Source: Nocardioidaceae bacterium (GTDB lineage: Bacteria; Actinomycetota; Actinomycetes; Propionibacteriales; Nocardioidaceae). From it: 37,948 bases of DNA. Position 1 is the first letter of the stretch, and every line of letters begins with the position of its first letter. The position numbers were made by a program, and so were the translations under genes. Shown piece after piece: positions 1 through 8,929 of the stretch. Location: contig JACCXO010000026.1 in NCBI GenBank assembly GCA_013696975.1, positions 1 through 37,948 of the forward strand, read 5' to 3'. Below the pieces are notes generated by a model that was given only the letters and a program-made list of their open reading frames with translations, was not told the origin of the DNA and did not search any database.

Positions 1-2454
1 CGAGCGGCATACGACATCGAAGCCACCCAGGAAAAGTGGCTGAAGGTCTGGGCCGACCTCGACCCCTTCAAGGCGGTCGACGACGGCAGCCGAGAGCGTC
101 GTTACCTGCTCGACATGTTCCCGTACCCGTCGGGCGACCTGCACATGGGCCACGGTGAGGTGTTCGCGCTGGGTGACGTGGTGGCGCGATATTGGTTCCA
201 GCAGGGGTATGACGTCCTGCACCCCATCGGCTGGGACTCGTTCGGTCTGCCGGCCGAGAACGCCGCCATCAAGCGAGGCGAGCACCCTGCGGTGTGGACC
301 TACCAGAACATCGACACGCAGGCAGAGTCCTTTCGCCGCTATGCGATCTCCTTCGACTGGTCGACCCGGCTGCACACATCCGACCCGGAGTACTACCGCT
401 GGACCCAGTGGTTGTTCCTGAAGCTGTACGAACATGGCCTGGCCTATCGCAAGGGCTCAGCGGTCAACTGGTGCCCCAACGACCAGACGGTTCTAGCGAA
501 CGAGCAAGTCGTCGGCGGGTTCTGCGAGCGGTGTGGCGCGGAAGTCACCAAGCGCAACCTGACCCAGTGGTACTTCAAGGTCACCGCCTTCGCCCAACGC
601 CTGCTTGACGACATGGAGACATTGAGCGGGAGTTGGCCGGACCGGGTGCTGACCATGCAACGCAACTGGATCGGCCGCTCCGAGGGTGCTCACGTCGATT
701 TCGTCATCGAGGGTCGCGATGAGCCCGTCACTGTGTTCACGACGAGGCCGGACACCTTGTTCGGAGCCACGTTTTTCGTGGTCGCCGCCGACGCACCGCT
801 GGCGGCCGAGCTGTGCGCGCCCCAGCAGCGCGACGCGTTCGAGGAGTATGTGCGCGAAGTGCAACGCACCACCGATGTCGACCGGATGACCGAGGGCCGT
901 GACAAGACCGGCGTCTTCTTGGGGGTGCATGCCACCAATCCCATGACGGGCGCACAGATGCCGGTCTACGCGGCCGACTACGTGCTCGCGGACTACGGCA
1001 CCGGGGCGATCATGGCCGTGCCCGGGCAAGACCAACGTGACTGGGACTTCGCCCGAGCGTTCGACATGCCCATCGTGCGAACTGTGCAGCCCCGCCCCCA
1101 CTTCGACGGGGAGGCTTACACGGGCGAGGGGCCCGCCATCAACTCGTCCAATGACGAGCTGGACATCAACGGCCTGGACGTCACGGAGGCCAAGTCGCGC
1201 ACGATCGCCTACCTGCAGGACAAGGGCTTCGGGCGCGGCACGGTGAACTTCCGGCTGCGGGACTGGCTGGTGTCGAGGCAGCGGTTCTGGGGGGCGCCAA
1301 TCCCGATCGTGCACTGCATCGACTGTGGCGAGGTGCCCGTGCCCGTGGACCAGCTGCCCGTCATACTGCCGGATCTGCAGGGGGCGGACCTGGCTCCCAA
1401 AGGGGTGTCCCCGCTGGCTTCGGCCGCCGAATGGGTCAACGCGTCGTGTCCCGCGTGTGGCGGTGCGGCCAAGCGCGACACCGACACGATGGACACGTTC
1501 GTCGACTCGTCGTGGTACTTCCTGCGTTATCCGTCGCCCCACGACGAGACGCAGCCTTTCGACGTGGAGGCGATACGTCGATGGGGTCCGATCGAGCAGT
1601 ATGTCGGCGGGGTGGAGCACGCCATCTTGCATCTGCTGTACTCCCGTTTCGTCACCAAAGCCCTGCATGACATGGGCTATCTGGACTTCGTTGAACCGTT
1701 CAACGCACTGCTGAACCAAGGTGATGTGCGCAACCAGGGCAAGAGCATGTCGAAGTCGCTCGGCAACGGCGTCGACCTGGGGGAGCAGATCGCCAGGTTC
1801 GGCGTGGACGCCATCCGGCTGACGATGGTGTTCGCGGGTCCGCCTGAGGACGACATCGACTGGGCCGACCTGTCACCGGCCGGGTCGTTGCGGTTCCTGC
1901 AGCGCGCCTGGCGGTTGAGCGGAGATGTCACGAGTGCAGCGGGCACCTCACCGGACGCCGGCGATGTCGGGCTCCGCAAGATCACCCATCGGACGATCTC
2001 CGAAGCGACGCAGCTCCTCGACGGGCTGCGGTTCAACGTGGTCGTGGCCCGGGTGATGGAGCTGGTGAACGCAACCCGCAAGGCGATCGACACCGGCTGC
2101 GGTCCAGCCGATCCCGCGGTACGTGAAGCCGCTGAGACGGTGGCGGTCCTCTTGAGCCTGGTCGCCCCCTTCACCGCTGAGGAGATGTGGTCACGGCTGG
2201 GTCACGAGGCCACGGTGGCCAAGGCGGGCTGGCCTTCGGCGATCGACGAGCTGCTGGTTCAAGAGTCCGTCACCTGTGTCGTGCAGGTGCAAGGCAAGGT
2301 CCGGGCGAAGCTGGACGTGTCGCCTGACATTGACGAGGAGTCGCTGCAAGGCCTGGCGTTGGCCGAGGCCAACGTCATCCGGGCTATCGGCGACTCGTCG
2401 GTGCGCAGGGTAATCGTGCGAGCCCCCAAGGTCGTCAACATCGTCATCGGCTGA
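1..2454 (+). CDS. leuS: Leucyl-tRNA synthetase, 5' end missing
   Basis: Class I aminoacyl-tRNA synthetase that charges tRNA-Leu. The frame is open from base 1, so the true start lies upstream; 817 residues are visible and only a short N-terminal piece should be missing. The ATP-site signature is HMGH (residues 48-51, preceded by MFPYPSGDL) and the KMSKS loop reads KSMSKSLGN (nt 1741-1767). A first cysteine cluster (C158, C175, C178) and a second one with paired CxxC motifs (about nt 1316-1465) look like zinc ribbons. The segment with [12 protein letters not shown] belongs to the inserted CP1 editing domain, so proofreading is probably retained. The C-terminal anticodon-binding and RNA-binding regions end normally in a TGA stop. 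Identification is secure. It heads the core block leading into degV and the competence genes. Confidence 0.97.
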   Translation, partial: RAAYDIEATQEKWLKVWADLDPFKAVDDGSRERRYLLDMFPYPSGDLHMGHGEVFALGDVVARYWFQQGYDVLHPIGWDSFGLPAENAAIKRGEHPAVWTYQNIDTQAESFRRYAISFDWSTRLHTSDPEYYRWTQWLFLKLYEHGLAYRKGSAVNWCPNDQTVLANEQVVGGFCERCGAEVTKRNLTQWYFKVTAFAQRLLDDMETLSGSWPDRVLTMQRNWIGRSEGAHVDFVIEGRDEPVTVFTTRPDTLFGATFFVVAADAPLAAELCAPQQRDAFEEYVREVQRTTDVDRMTEGRDKTGVFLGVHATNPMTGAQMPVYAADYVLADYGTGAIMAVPGQDQRDWDFARAFDMPIVRTVQPRPHFDGEAYTGEGPAINSSNDELDINGLDVTEAKSRTIAYLQDKGFGRGTVNFRLRDWLVSRQRFWGAPIPIVHCIDCGEVPVPVDQLPVILPDLQGADLAPKGVSPLASAAEWVNASCPACGGAAKRDTDTMDTFVDSSWYFLRYPSPHDETQPFDVEAIRRWGPIEQYVGGVEHAILHLLYSRFVTKALHDMGYLDFVEPFNALLNQGDVRNQGKSMSKSLGNGVDLGEQIARFGVDAIRLTMVFAGPPEDDIDWADLSPAGSLRFLQRAWRLSGDVTSAAGTSPDAGDVGLRKITHRTISEATQLLDGLRFNVVVARVMELVNATRKAIDTGCGPADPAVREAAETVAVLLSLVAPFTAEEMWSRLGHEATVAKAGWPSAIDELLVQESVTCVVQVQGKVRAKLDVSPDIDEESLQGLALAEANVIRAIGDSSVRRVIVRAPKVVNIVIG

Positions 2455-2456
2455 CC

Positions 2457-2462
2457 GATAGT
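2457..2462 (+). promoter_or_regulatory. Candidate -10 box of degV
   Basis: GATAGT lies 8 nt before the degV ATG with no Shine-Dalgarno sequence between them. This fits a near-leaderless promoter, a pattern repeated at several genes here. No clear -35 is visible, so it is only a candidate. Confidence 0.3.
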
Positions 2463-2470
2463 CTCCCCGC

Positions 2471-3367
2471 ATGCCTCGCGCGGTCGCTCTCGTCTCCGAC
2501 TCGACGTCGGTGCACGCGGAGCTCGCGCAGCGCCTCGACGTCATCATCGTGCCCTTGCAGGTCATCATCGGGACGAAGGCGTACGACGAGGGGAGTGGTG
2601 CGAGTCCCGAGACCGTGGCCGCTGCCCTGAAGGCGCGGACGCCGGTCAGCACCAGCCGGCCGTCGCCTGAAGCCTTTCTGCGCGTGTATGAGCGCGCCTC
2701 GAAAGACGGCGCTGACGCCGTCGTCTCCGTGCATCTCTCGAGTGAGGTGTCCGGCACCTTCGATTCGGCCGAGCTAGCAGCCAGGCGGGCATCGATTCCG
2801 GTGTACGTCGTCGACAGCCGTCAGCTAGGCATGGCCACCGGGTTCGCCGTCCAATCCGCAGCGGAAGCGCTGGACCGGGGTGCCGACGCTGAGGAGGCCG
2901 CAGCGGTGGCGAGTTCTCGTGCCGCGGCCATGACCGCGTTGTTCTATGTCGACACCCTCGAGCACCTACGTCGTGGTGGCCGCGTCGGGACAACAGCCGC
3001 GTTGCTCGGTTCAGCTCTTGCGGTCAAGCCGTTGCTCAAGGTCGAGGACGGATGCATCGTCGCGCTGGAAAAGGTGCGAACCTCGGCGAAGGCACTCAAT
3101 CGGATGCAGGAGCTTGCCGTCGCAGCAGCCGGTGATGAGGATGTCGACGTCGCCGTCTCGCATTTGGCGAACGCCGCCGGAGCCGAGGCGTTAGCGAGCC
3201 AGTTGAAAGAACGACTGCCCCAGCTCGATCATGTGGTGGTCACCCAGGTGGGTGCCGTGATCGGAGCGCACGTGGGGCCAGGGATGCTCGCGGTTGTGGT
3301 GGCACCTCGACAACCTCAACGGCTCGACGAAGCGACAGACTCTGCACAAGAGGACGACTCCGGCTAG
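2471..3367 (+). CDS. DegV family fatty-acid-binding protein
   Basis: A 298-residue DegV-family protein. Family members bind a fatty acid between two domains; in Firmicutes FakB proteins present the fatty acid to the kinase FakA, but the actinobacterial role is less clear. The N-terminus VALVSDSTS is the usual first strand and loop. SSEVSGTFDSA (near residue 95) is the conserved loop that contacts the carboxylate, and TLEHLRRGGRVG (about residue 160) is the family's conserved helix. It starts 16 nt after leuS. An earlier start would run into leuS, and no SD is seen, so the mRNA may be leaderless. No FakA-like gene is in the window. Confidence 0.9.
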   Translation: MPRAVALVSDSTSVHAELAQRLDVIIVPLQVIIGTKAYDEGSGASPETVAAALKARTPVSTSRPSPEAFLRVYERASKDGADAVVSVHLSSEVSGTFDSAELAARRASIPVYVVDSRQLGMATGFAVQSAAEALDRGADAEEAAAVASSRAAAMTALFYVDTLEHLRRGGRVGTTAALLGSALAVKPLLKVEDGCIVALEKVRTSAKALNRMQELAVAAAGDEDVDVAVSHLANAAGAEALASQLKERLPQLDHVVVTQVGAVIGAHVGPGMLAVVVAPRQPQRLDEATDSAQEDDSG

Positions 3368-3376
3368 TTGTCCACA
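3368..3376 (+). promoter_or_regulatory. Perfect actinobacterial DnaA-box match
   Basis: TTGTCCACA, the strong DnaA box of Actinobacteria, occurs once in the gap between degV and comEA, directly after the degV stop. One 9-mer can occur by chance in a window this size (roughly 0.3 expected on both strands), so function is uncertain. Confidence 0.3.
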
Positions 3377-3415
3377 GGTCCTCTCGCTGGGCTGTCGTCA
3401 GGCTCGCGTCACTTC

Positions 3416-3421
3416 TAGCGT
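3416..3421 (+). promoter_or_regulatory. Candidate -10 box of comEA (leaderless)
   Basis: TAGCGT followed by 6 nt and then the comEA ATG, with no SD. The same hexamer stands 7 nt before the DUF3097 gene. The spacing predicts transcription starting at or next to the A of ATG. Confidence 0.4.
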
Positions 3422-3427
3422 GATGGC

Positions 3428-4381
3428 ATGTTCGGACGGCATAGCCCTCGCGATGGTGACGCGGTCGCCGCCGCACAGCGACGTCTGGAGGCCCTTGCGG
3501 CTCAATTCCATCCCGGCTCCCGAATCGATGCCGATCCCGCGGTTGAGCGGCCACCGGATCCGAAGGTGGAACCCGACGACGGTGACGAAGAGACGACTAC
3601 CTCAACGTTCACCACGCCTGACCCTGTCCTCGACCAGTCAGCGAGCGCGACGCCTCGCAAAGGCGGCAGGCACGCAGCGCGGGTGAACCCAGCGAAGGAG
3701 TTTGGACGCTGGGACATCACCACTCACCACGTGACCCTCGTCGCACTCACGGTCGCGCTGCTGATCGCGGTGACTGCATGGTGGGTCCTTCGCGCCAAAC
3801 CGGAGGCGGGCACCGTCTCCAGCGAACGCACGCTTCCCAGCCCTGCCTCAGCACCCGCAGGAACGACGCCGTCGGTGAACCCACCGACGGCGGGTGAGCC
3901 CGCGGCAACGCTGTCGGCGGCGACGATGTCGCCGTCAGCGATCGGCGGCTCTGTCGTAGTGGATGTGGCCGGCAAGGTACGCCGACCAGGGATCGTCGAG
4001 CTGCCTGCCGGTTCGCGCATCGTGGACGCTCTCGACTCAGCCGGAGGAGTGCGCCCGGATGTCGACACCGCGTCACTCAATCTGGCCCGGGTGTTGGTCG
4101 ACGGAGAACAGATCGTCGTCGGGCTGGAGGTGCCCGTCATGCCGCCTACCGCTGCTGCTCTCGGCGGCTCACCGAGCCCGCAGGCCCCCGCCATGGTCGA
4201 CCTCAACACAGCAACCGCCGAGCAGCTCGACACTTTGCCGGGCATTGGCCCGGTCACCGCTGCTGCCATCTTGACGTGGCGCGCCGAAAACGGAGCGTTC
4301 TCCGCCGTCGACGAGCTGCTCGAGGTGTCCGGGATCGGGGACGCCACTCTCGCCGACATACAAGCCCATGTGTATGTATGA
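3428..4381 (+). CDS. comEA: Competence protein ComEA, helix-hairpin-helix DNA receptor
   Basis: Membrane-anchored DNA-binding protein of the natural-transformation machinery, which captures double-stranded DNA outside the membrane and hands it to the ComEC channel. The 317-residue protein has a polar N-terminus of about 100 residues, one membrane helix (residues 101-121), a Pro/Ala/Thr-rich linker, an SLBB domain (about 176-230, starting VVVDVAGKVRRPG) and a C-terminal double helix-hairpin-helix (from about 256: VDLNTATAEQLDTLPGIGP, then SGIGDATL). The long cytoplasmic N-terminal region is typical of actinobacterial ComEA. It overlaps comEC by ATGA, so the two are translated together. Whether the host is naturally competent cannot be read from this window; pilus genes are absent here. 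Confidence 0.93.
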   Translation: MFGRHSPRDGDAVAAAQRRLEALAAQFHPGSRIDADPAVERPPDPKVEPDDGDEETTTSTFTTPDPVLDQSASATPRKGGRHAARVNPAKEFGRWDITTHHVTLVALTVALLIAVTAWWVLRAKPEAGTVSSERTLPSPASAPAGTTPSVNPPTAGEPAATLSAATMSPSAIGGSVVVDVAGKVRRPGIVELPAGSRIVDALDSAGGVRPDVDTASLNLARVLVDGEQIVVGLEVPVMPPTAAALGGSPSPQAPAMVDLNTATAEQLDTLPGIGPVTAAAILTWRAENGAFSAVDELLEVSGIGDATLADIQAHVYV

Positions 4382-6702
4382 CCTCGGAACGCCTCGACCT
4401 GCGCCTGGCTCCATCAGCGCTGGCCGCGTGGTCGATGACGGCGATGGGGCTCGGCTGGTCGAGTGGACAGGCTGTGCTGGGAGCGGTCGCGCTCGCGACG
4501 GTTGGGTTCGCTTTGCTCTGCTGGAAGCGGAGGGATGCCGATGAGCTAGCGCGAGACTCCCGATGGGTGCTTGCCGCCGCTTGTGCCCTCATCGTTGCGG
4601 GCTCAGGACTTGCCGTCGCAGGGCTGCGGGCGGGAGCTGTCCAGGTTGGTCCTGTCCCGGTGCTGGCAGAGCAGCAAGCGCAGGTCACCGTCGAAGCAGT
4701 CGTGGTCACGGACCCTGTCCTGCGTCAAGGCAGGTTCAGCACGTATGTGGTGGTGCGCATCAGTGCCCGCCAAGTCACTGGGCGGGGCGAGACCACGCGA
4801 GTGCGTTCACCGCTGCTTGTCATCGCAGACGAATCGTGGATGCAAGTTCATCTTGGTGACAACGTTGAGACGTCGGGCCGGTTGTCGACAGCCGACGGTC
4901 CTGACCTGGCGGCGCTGCTGTCAGCGCGCGAGGATCCGACTGTCTTGTCCGAGGCCAGTTGGGTTTTCGCCGGGATCAGCCAGGTACGCGCTGGGCTGAC
5001 CGAGGCGGCGTCACCGTTGCCGGCAGCGCAGCGGGCGCTCGTGCCGGCCTTGGTCGACGGTGATGACTCGGGAATGCCACCGGACATGGTCGAGGACTTC
5101 AAGACGACCGGGATGACCCATCTGCTGGCGGTCAGCGGATCCAACCTCACGTTGGTGCTCGGGTTTGTGCTCTTCATCGCCCGCTGGTGTGGGGTGCGCG
5201 CACACGGCCTGACGGTTGTCGGTGTCGCCGCAGTCGTCTTCTTTGTGTTGCTGGCCCGACCGGAACCGTCTGTGTTGCGAGCCGCCGCGATGGGCCTGGT
5301 CGCCCTTGCCGGACTGGTGGCTGGGGGGCGCAAGCGCGGTATCAGGGCGCTGTGCGTGGCGGTGGTGGTGCTTCTCCTGCTCGATCCCTGGCTGGCGAGG
5401 TCCGTGGGCTTTATGCTGTCGACGCTTGCCACCGGTGGCATCTTGTTGCTGGCGCCGCCTTGGCGAGACGCTTTGGCCCAATGGATGCCGGTGCCGTTGG
5501 CCGAGGCGATCGCCGTACCGCTCGCAGCTCAGATGGTCTGCACGCCAGTCGTGGCGGCCATTTCTGGACAGGTGAGCTTGGTCGCCGTCGGAGCGAACCT
5601 GCTTGCTGCGCCTGCGGTCGGCCCGACGACGGTCATCGGCCTCATCGCTGGCCTCGTCGCCGTAATGAGCCAGCCACTAGGTCACCTCGGCGGCTTGCTT
5701 GCAGGCATACCCGCGTGGTGGATCATCAATGTGGCGCGTCACGCCGCCGGAGTCGCCGGCGCCAGCGTCGACTGGCCGGCCACTCCATTCGCCATCGCAG
5801 CCCTGGCCCTGCTGTGTGTGTTGTGCGTCTGCGCGATGGCGGCAGTGCTGCGACGTCGCTTGGCTTGCCTTGTCGTGGTCGTAGTTGTCTCGGTGGGGAT
5901 GGCGCAGCCCCTTGGCCGGATGGGGTGGCCTCCCGACGACTGGCTGATGGTCGTTTGCGACGTAGGTCAAGGCGACGGGCTCGTCCTCAACGCAGGAAGT
6001 GGATCTGTCGTCGTCGTGGACGCGGGCCCGGAGCCCAGCGATATCGACCGCTGTCTCGACGACCTCGGGATCAGTGAGGTGGCACTCGTCGTGCTCACCC
6101 ATTTCCATGCCGATCACGTCGATGGGCTTCCCGGGGTGCTCAACGGCCGCGTCGTCCACGAGATCGAGGTGTCCCCGCTGTCTGACCCACCACAGCAGGC
6201 GGCTGAGGTAGGGCAGTTGGCGGCCGCAGCCGACATCCCCCTGAGCATCGCCGTGCCTGGCGAACAATGGCAGGTCGGCCAGCTGCGTTGGGAGGTGCTG
6301 GGACCCTGGCGCGTCTATGGGTCAGGAGAAGAAGGCGACGGTGCCAACAACGCGAGTGTGGTGATGCTGGTGGAAGTTCAAGGTCACAGGATGCTGCTGA
6401 CGGGAGACGCTGAGCCAGAAGAAGAGCTCGACATCCTCCGCTCCGGAGCAGACCTTGCTGTCGACGCCCTCAAGGTCTCCCATCACGGGTCAGCCAACCA
6501 GGACCCGGACTTTGTCGCTGCCACGAGAGCCGCCGTTGCCGTCATCTCAGTCGGGGCGGACAACGACTACGGACATCCGTCGATCGAGACGATGGCACAA
6601 CTCGAAGGCCTCGGTGCGGCGATCTTTCGCACTGACCTCGACGGTGACATCGCCATCGTGGATCAAGGCGACGGCTTGGCGGTCGCTACCTCTGAACCGT
6701 GA
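4378..6702 (+). CDS. comEC: Competence protein ComEC/Rec2, DNA uptake channel
   Basis: Polytopic membrane protein that passes single-stranded DNA into the cytoplasm during transformation; 774 residues from the ATG at 4378, which overlaps the comEA stop (ATGA). An upstream GTG at 4276 would give 34 extra Arg-rich residues read out of frame from comEA and is rejected. Order: N-terminal hydrophobic segments and an OB-like soluble domain (DUF4131, about 40-200), the multi-helix Competence domain (about 220-510, with the conserved LLAVSGSNLTLVLGF), and a C-terminal metallo-beta-lactamase-like domain (about 520-774) carrying DVGQGDG, LTHFHADHVDG (HxHxDH metal site) and the late SHHGS motif. All three domains are complete, so the uptake channel looks functional. 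Confidence 0.95.
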   Translation: MTSERLDLRLAPSALAAWSMTAMGLGWSSGQAVLGAVALATVGFALLCWKRRDADELARDSRWVLAAACALIVAGSGLAVAGLRAGAVQVGPVPVLAEQQAQVTVEAVVVTDPVLRQGRFSTYVVVRISARQVTGRGETTRVRSPLLVIADESWMQVHLGDNVETSGRLSTADGPDLAALLSAREDPTVLSEASWVFAGISQVRAGLTEAASPLPAAQRALVPALVDGDDSGMPPDMVEDFKTTGMTHLLAVSGSNLTLVLGFVLFIARWCGVRAHGLTVVGVAAVVFFVLLARPEPSVLRAAAMGLVALAGLVAGGRKRGIRALCVAVVVLLLLDPWLARSVGFMLSTLATGGILLLAPPWRDALAQWMPVPLAEAIAVPLAAQMVCTPVVAAISGQVSLVAVGANLLAAPAVGPTTVIGLIAGLVAVMSQPLGHLGGLLAGIPAWWIINVARHAAGVAGASVDWPATPFAIAALALLCVLCVCAMAAVLRRRLACLVVVVVVSVGMAQPLGRMGWPPDDWLMVVCDVGQGDGLVLNAGSGSVVVVDAGPEPSDIDRCLDDLGISEVALVVLTHFHADHVDGLPGVLNGRVVHEIEVSPLSDPPQQAAEVGQLAAAADIPLSIAVPGEQWQVGQLRWEVLGPWRVYGSGEEGDGANNASVVMLVEVQGHRMLLTGDAEPEEELDILRSGADLAVDALKVSHHGSANQDPDFVAATRAAVAVISVGADNDYGHPSIETMAQLEGLGAAIFRTDLDGDIAIVDQGDGLAVATSEP

Positions 6703-6829
6703 ACTCTGCGCCTATGGGTCTTGAGCTGTCGGTGGCTGGCTGTGATGTCAAAGCCCAAGCTGTCGGCGATGCGCTGAACTGCTGGCGAGCCGCTGACCTG
6801 TCGTCGGCGCGTGTCATGCTGAACACATC

Positions 6830-7810
6830 ATGGCCAAACCGACCGCAGCCAGCGTCTTGGGTGTCACCACTTTGATCACCGGCACCAACGAGTTCCTCGC
6901 CGAGCGCACGATCGTCGCGACCCGGGAAGCCGTCATACATGCCGACCCTGACGCCGACGTGTCGGAGTTGGCCGCGGGGGAGCTGGGGGCAGGCACGCTC
7001 GCCGAAATCACCAGCCCCTCTCTCTTCGCGACCATGCGCTGCGTCGTGGTGCGCACCTTGGAAGACCTGCCGTATTCAGCCGAAGCTGACCTGCTCGGCT
7101 ATGTCGCCGGGCCGGCTGACGACGTCGCACTCGTCCTGCACCACACCGGCGGCATGAAGGGCAAATCACTGCTCGACAAGCTCCGCAAAGCCGGCGCCCA
7201 GGAGGTCAAAGCGCAACCCCTCAAGAAGTGGGAGCTACCGACGTGGGTGACGACCGAGTTCCGGCACCACAAGGCCAAGATCGGCGACTCAGCAGCGGCC
7301 ACGCTCATCGATGCTGTGGGCGAGGACATGCGGGCGCTGGCTGGAGCCGCGGACCAGCTCGCGGCTGATGCGCAGGGAGAACCCGTGACGGAGGCCATCG
7401 TGCGGCGGTATTTCGGCGGTCGGGCGGATGTCAAGGGCTTCGCCGTCGCGGATGCCGCCATCGGGGGCAAGGCCCCCGAGGCGCTCGAGCAGCTGCGTTG
7501 GGCCTTCGCCACCAAGACGGATCCCGTGCTCATCACCAGCGCGATCGCAGGTGGACTGCGTGGGTTGGCGCGCTATCTGGCGGCGCCACGAGGTCTCCGT
7601 GAAAGTGACCTAGCGCGCGAGGTGGGTGTGCCGACGTGGAAACTCAGGTCGCTGGCGACTCAAGCGCGAGGATGGAAGCCTCGCGGCGTGGCCATCGCCA
7701 TCCAGGCCGCGGCGCAGGCCGACGCCGACGTCAAAGGAGCGGCCGGTGACCGGGAGTGGGCTTGCGAGCGACTGGTGATCTCTGTGGTCCGGGCAAAGGC
7801 CATCCAGTGA
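6830..7810 (+). CDS. holA: DNA polymerase III delta subunit
   Basis: Clamp-loader subunit that opens the beta sliding clamp on DNA; 326 residues, normal for HolA. The N-terminal AAA-like domain lacks a Walker A motif, as expected for delta, and has the family pattern with LFATMRCVVVRTLEDLP (about 60-78). The middle holds the lid region with VRRYFGGRADVKGFAVADA (about 195-215) and the C-terminus is the helical collar domain (WKLRSLATQARGW near 273). In Actinobacteria holA regularly follows comEC, as here, with a 127-nt gap in which no other gene is visible. It converges on rpsT. The ATG at 6830 lacks a strong SD. Confidence 0.93.
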   Translation: MAKPTAASVLGVTTLITGTNEFLAERTIVATREAVIHADPDADVSELAAGELGAGTLAEITSPSLFATMRCVVVRTLEDLPYSAEADLLGYVAGPADDVALVLHHTGGMKGKSLLDKLRKAGAQEVKAQPLKKWELPTWVTTEFRHHKAKIGDSAAATLIDAVGEDMRALAGAADQLAADAQGEPVTEAIVRRYFGGRADVKGFAVADAAIGGKAPEALEQLRWAFATKTDPVLITSAIAGGLRGLARYLAAPRGLRESDLAREVGVPTWKLRSLATQARGWKPRGVAIAIQAAAQADADVKGAAGDREWACERLVISVVRAKAIQ

Positions 7811-7830
7811 TCGGCCCGCTGGAACGCGAA

Positions 7831-7860
7831 ACGGGCCGCTCCAGAGAGGAGCCGGCCCGT
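7831..7860. terminator. Hairpin terminator between convergent holA and rpsT
   Basis: Inverted repeat ACGGGCC-G-CTCC, loop AGAGA, then GGAG-C-C-GGCCCGT. It lies 20 nt after the holA stop and 31 nt beyond the rpsT stop, so it can serve both strands. Read leftward it ends in GTTT; neither side has a long T tract, as is common in Actinobacteria. Confidence 0.7.
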
Positions 7861-7890
7861 GATTGCTCTGCATGCGCCCAGATGCGCAAG

Positions 7891-8151
7891 TCAGAGAGTG
7901 GCGACCTTCTTGGAGATCGAAGACTTCTTGTTGGCGGCCTGGTTCCGGTGTATCACTCCTGCTGAAACAGCCTTGTCGAGCTTGCGATTGGCGGCCTTGG
8001 CGAGTTGCTGCGCTTGCTCGGTATCCCCAGAGTCAGCGGCCTCGCGGAAGCGACGGATCGAGGTCTTGAGCGCGGACTTGACCGACTTGTTCCGCTCGCG
8101 AGCAGACTCGTTCTGCTTATTGCGCTTGATCTGGGACTTGATGTTAGCCAC
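7891..8151 (-). CDS. rpsT: 30S ribosomal protein S20
   Basis: Small-subunit protein that binds 16S rRNA early in assembly. The 86-residue protein starts at GTG (8151) and reads (M)[20 protein letters not shown], the classic S20 N-terminus. A longer frame beginning at 8214 is rejected because it adds 21 residues without homology. AAGAGG lies about 8 nt upstream of the GTG as SD. It is rich in Lys/Arg, has the conserved [26 protein letters not shown] helix region in broken form across residues 53-79, and is of normal length. It is monocistronic on the minus strand, between its own promoter and the shared terminator. Confidence 0.95.
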   Translation of the reverse strand: MANIKSQIKRNKQNESARERNKSVKSALKTSIRRFREAADSGDTEQAQQLAKAANRKLDKAVSAGVIHRNQAANKKSSISKKVATL

Positions 8152-8224
8152 GAAGAAATGCCTCTTAGAGTCGAATCGAGTGGGAGCAGCGTCACGCGCC
8201 GAGCCACCTCGCACGCGACGAGAG

Positions 8225-8254
8225 ACAGTACCAGCGCGCTTCTAAGCGGGCCAA
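8225..8254 (-). promoter_or_regulatory. Candidate rpsT promoter with palindrome in the spacer
   Basis: On the minus strand, TTGGCC (8254-8249), an 18-nt spacer and TACTGT (8230-8225) form a plausible sigma-70-type promoter, giving a 5' leader of about 65 nt. The spacer contains the perfect inverted repeat CGCTT-AG-AAGCG (8237-8248), which could be an operator. Not experimentally known. Confidence 0.4.
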
Positions 8255-8560
8255 ATCCGGTCGTGCGCTCGAGTTCCATGCCGGAAGCTGCTCTAACCCG
8301 GCGGCGAGGCGGGCTATCCCTTGGTCAGGGTGCCGGCTGGCATGGCGCACGACTGCCTGTCGCGGTGCGTTTCTAGGGTACGGCGGACAACGAGTTTTAC
8401 CCTCCTCGAAATCGCCTCTGGTTATGAGCTGGCTCGGAACGCGGCGGCAGGGCCGCTGCGAACCGACATGCGCGCCGTTCATCTGATCTCGAGCAGTGAC
8501 CTCAGCCGACAGGAACACGCCCAGCCGGTGCAACCGGGGCCCTTGTCAGAATTGATCTGC
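8255..8560. other. Intergenic stretch without a recognisable gene
   Basis: Between the rpsT promoter and the 3' end of the cupin gene. I looked for tRNA arms, a short CDS with SD and an operator and found none. There is a weak GCGGC-AGG-GCCGC stem (about 8442-8458). The open frames crossing it have no family resemblance. It forms the left edge of the accessory region. Confidence 0.5.
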
Positions 8561-8929
8561 TCAACCAGCCTGCGGCCGGTGGCTGTCGCGATCGGGATAG
8601 CCGTGCTTGGCCACGGTGAGCAGCACGGCGGAGTCGTCGAGCGCTTCGAGGCTGTGTCGTGCGGCGGGGACGATGAGGAGGTCGCCGGGAGAGCCGTTCC
8701 AGCTGACGTCGCCAGCGACGAGGCGAACCCGCCCGTGCAGCACCTGCACGGTGGCCTCGCCCGGATTGTCATGCTCATCCAGTCCGCGGCCGGCGGCCAG
8801 TGCGATCAGGGTCTGGCGCAGCACGTGTTCATGACCGCCGTACACGGTCTTCGCGCTGCGACCGCTGGAAGCCTCGCGGGCGATCTTCAGCTGCTGACGG
8901 GCGAGGGCGGTCAACGATGACTTCTCCAT
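8561..8929 (-). CDS. Small cupin-domain protein
   Basis: A 122-residue single-domain cupin (double-stranded beta barrel). The motif region includes LDEHDNPGEATVQVLHGRV (about 51-69), the usual EHxxPGEAT...G first cupin box, and a second box GDLLIVPAARHSLEALDDSA (about 82-101) with a conserved His. Such small actinobacterial cupins are unassigned; they may bind a metal and a small ligand or act as stress proteins. It is transcribed away from the disrupted oxidoreductase at 8917-10001, and its first codons overlap the start of that pseudogene's surviving frame, so its promoter sits in pseudogene sequence. The N-terminus looks complete. Confidence 0.8.
   Translation of the reverse strand: MEKSSLTALARQQLKIAREASSGRSAKTVYGGHEHVLRQTLIALAAGRGLDEHDNPGEATVQVLHGRVRLVAGDVSWNGSPGDLLIVPAARHSLEALDDSAVLLTVAKHGYPDRDSHRPQAG

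Noticed and set aside
493-1719. 408-codon open frame on the minus strand
   Set aside because: Exactly antisense to leuS; GC-rich DNA keeps this frame open, and its His/Arg/Val-rich product matches no family.
4276-4377. Upstream GTG start for comEC
   Set aside because: Adds 34 Arg-rich residues that are comEA read out of frame; the ATG overlapping the comEA stop is far better.
8255-8560. tRNA or small RNA gene in the rpsT-cupin gap
   Set aside because: No TΨC-arm GTTCRA motif, no cloverleaf pairing and only weak stems.
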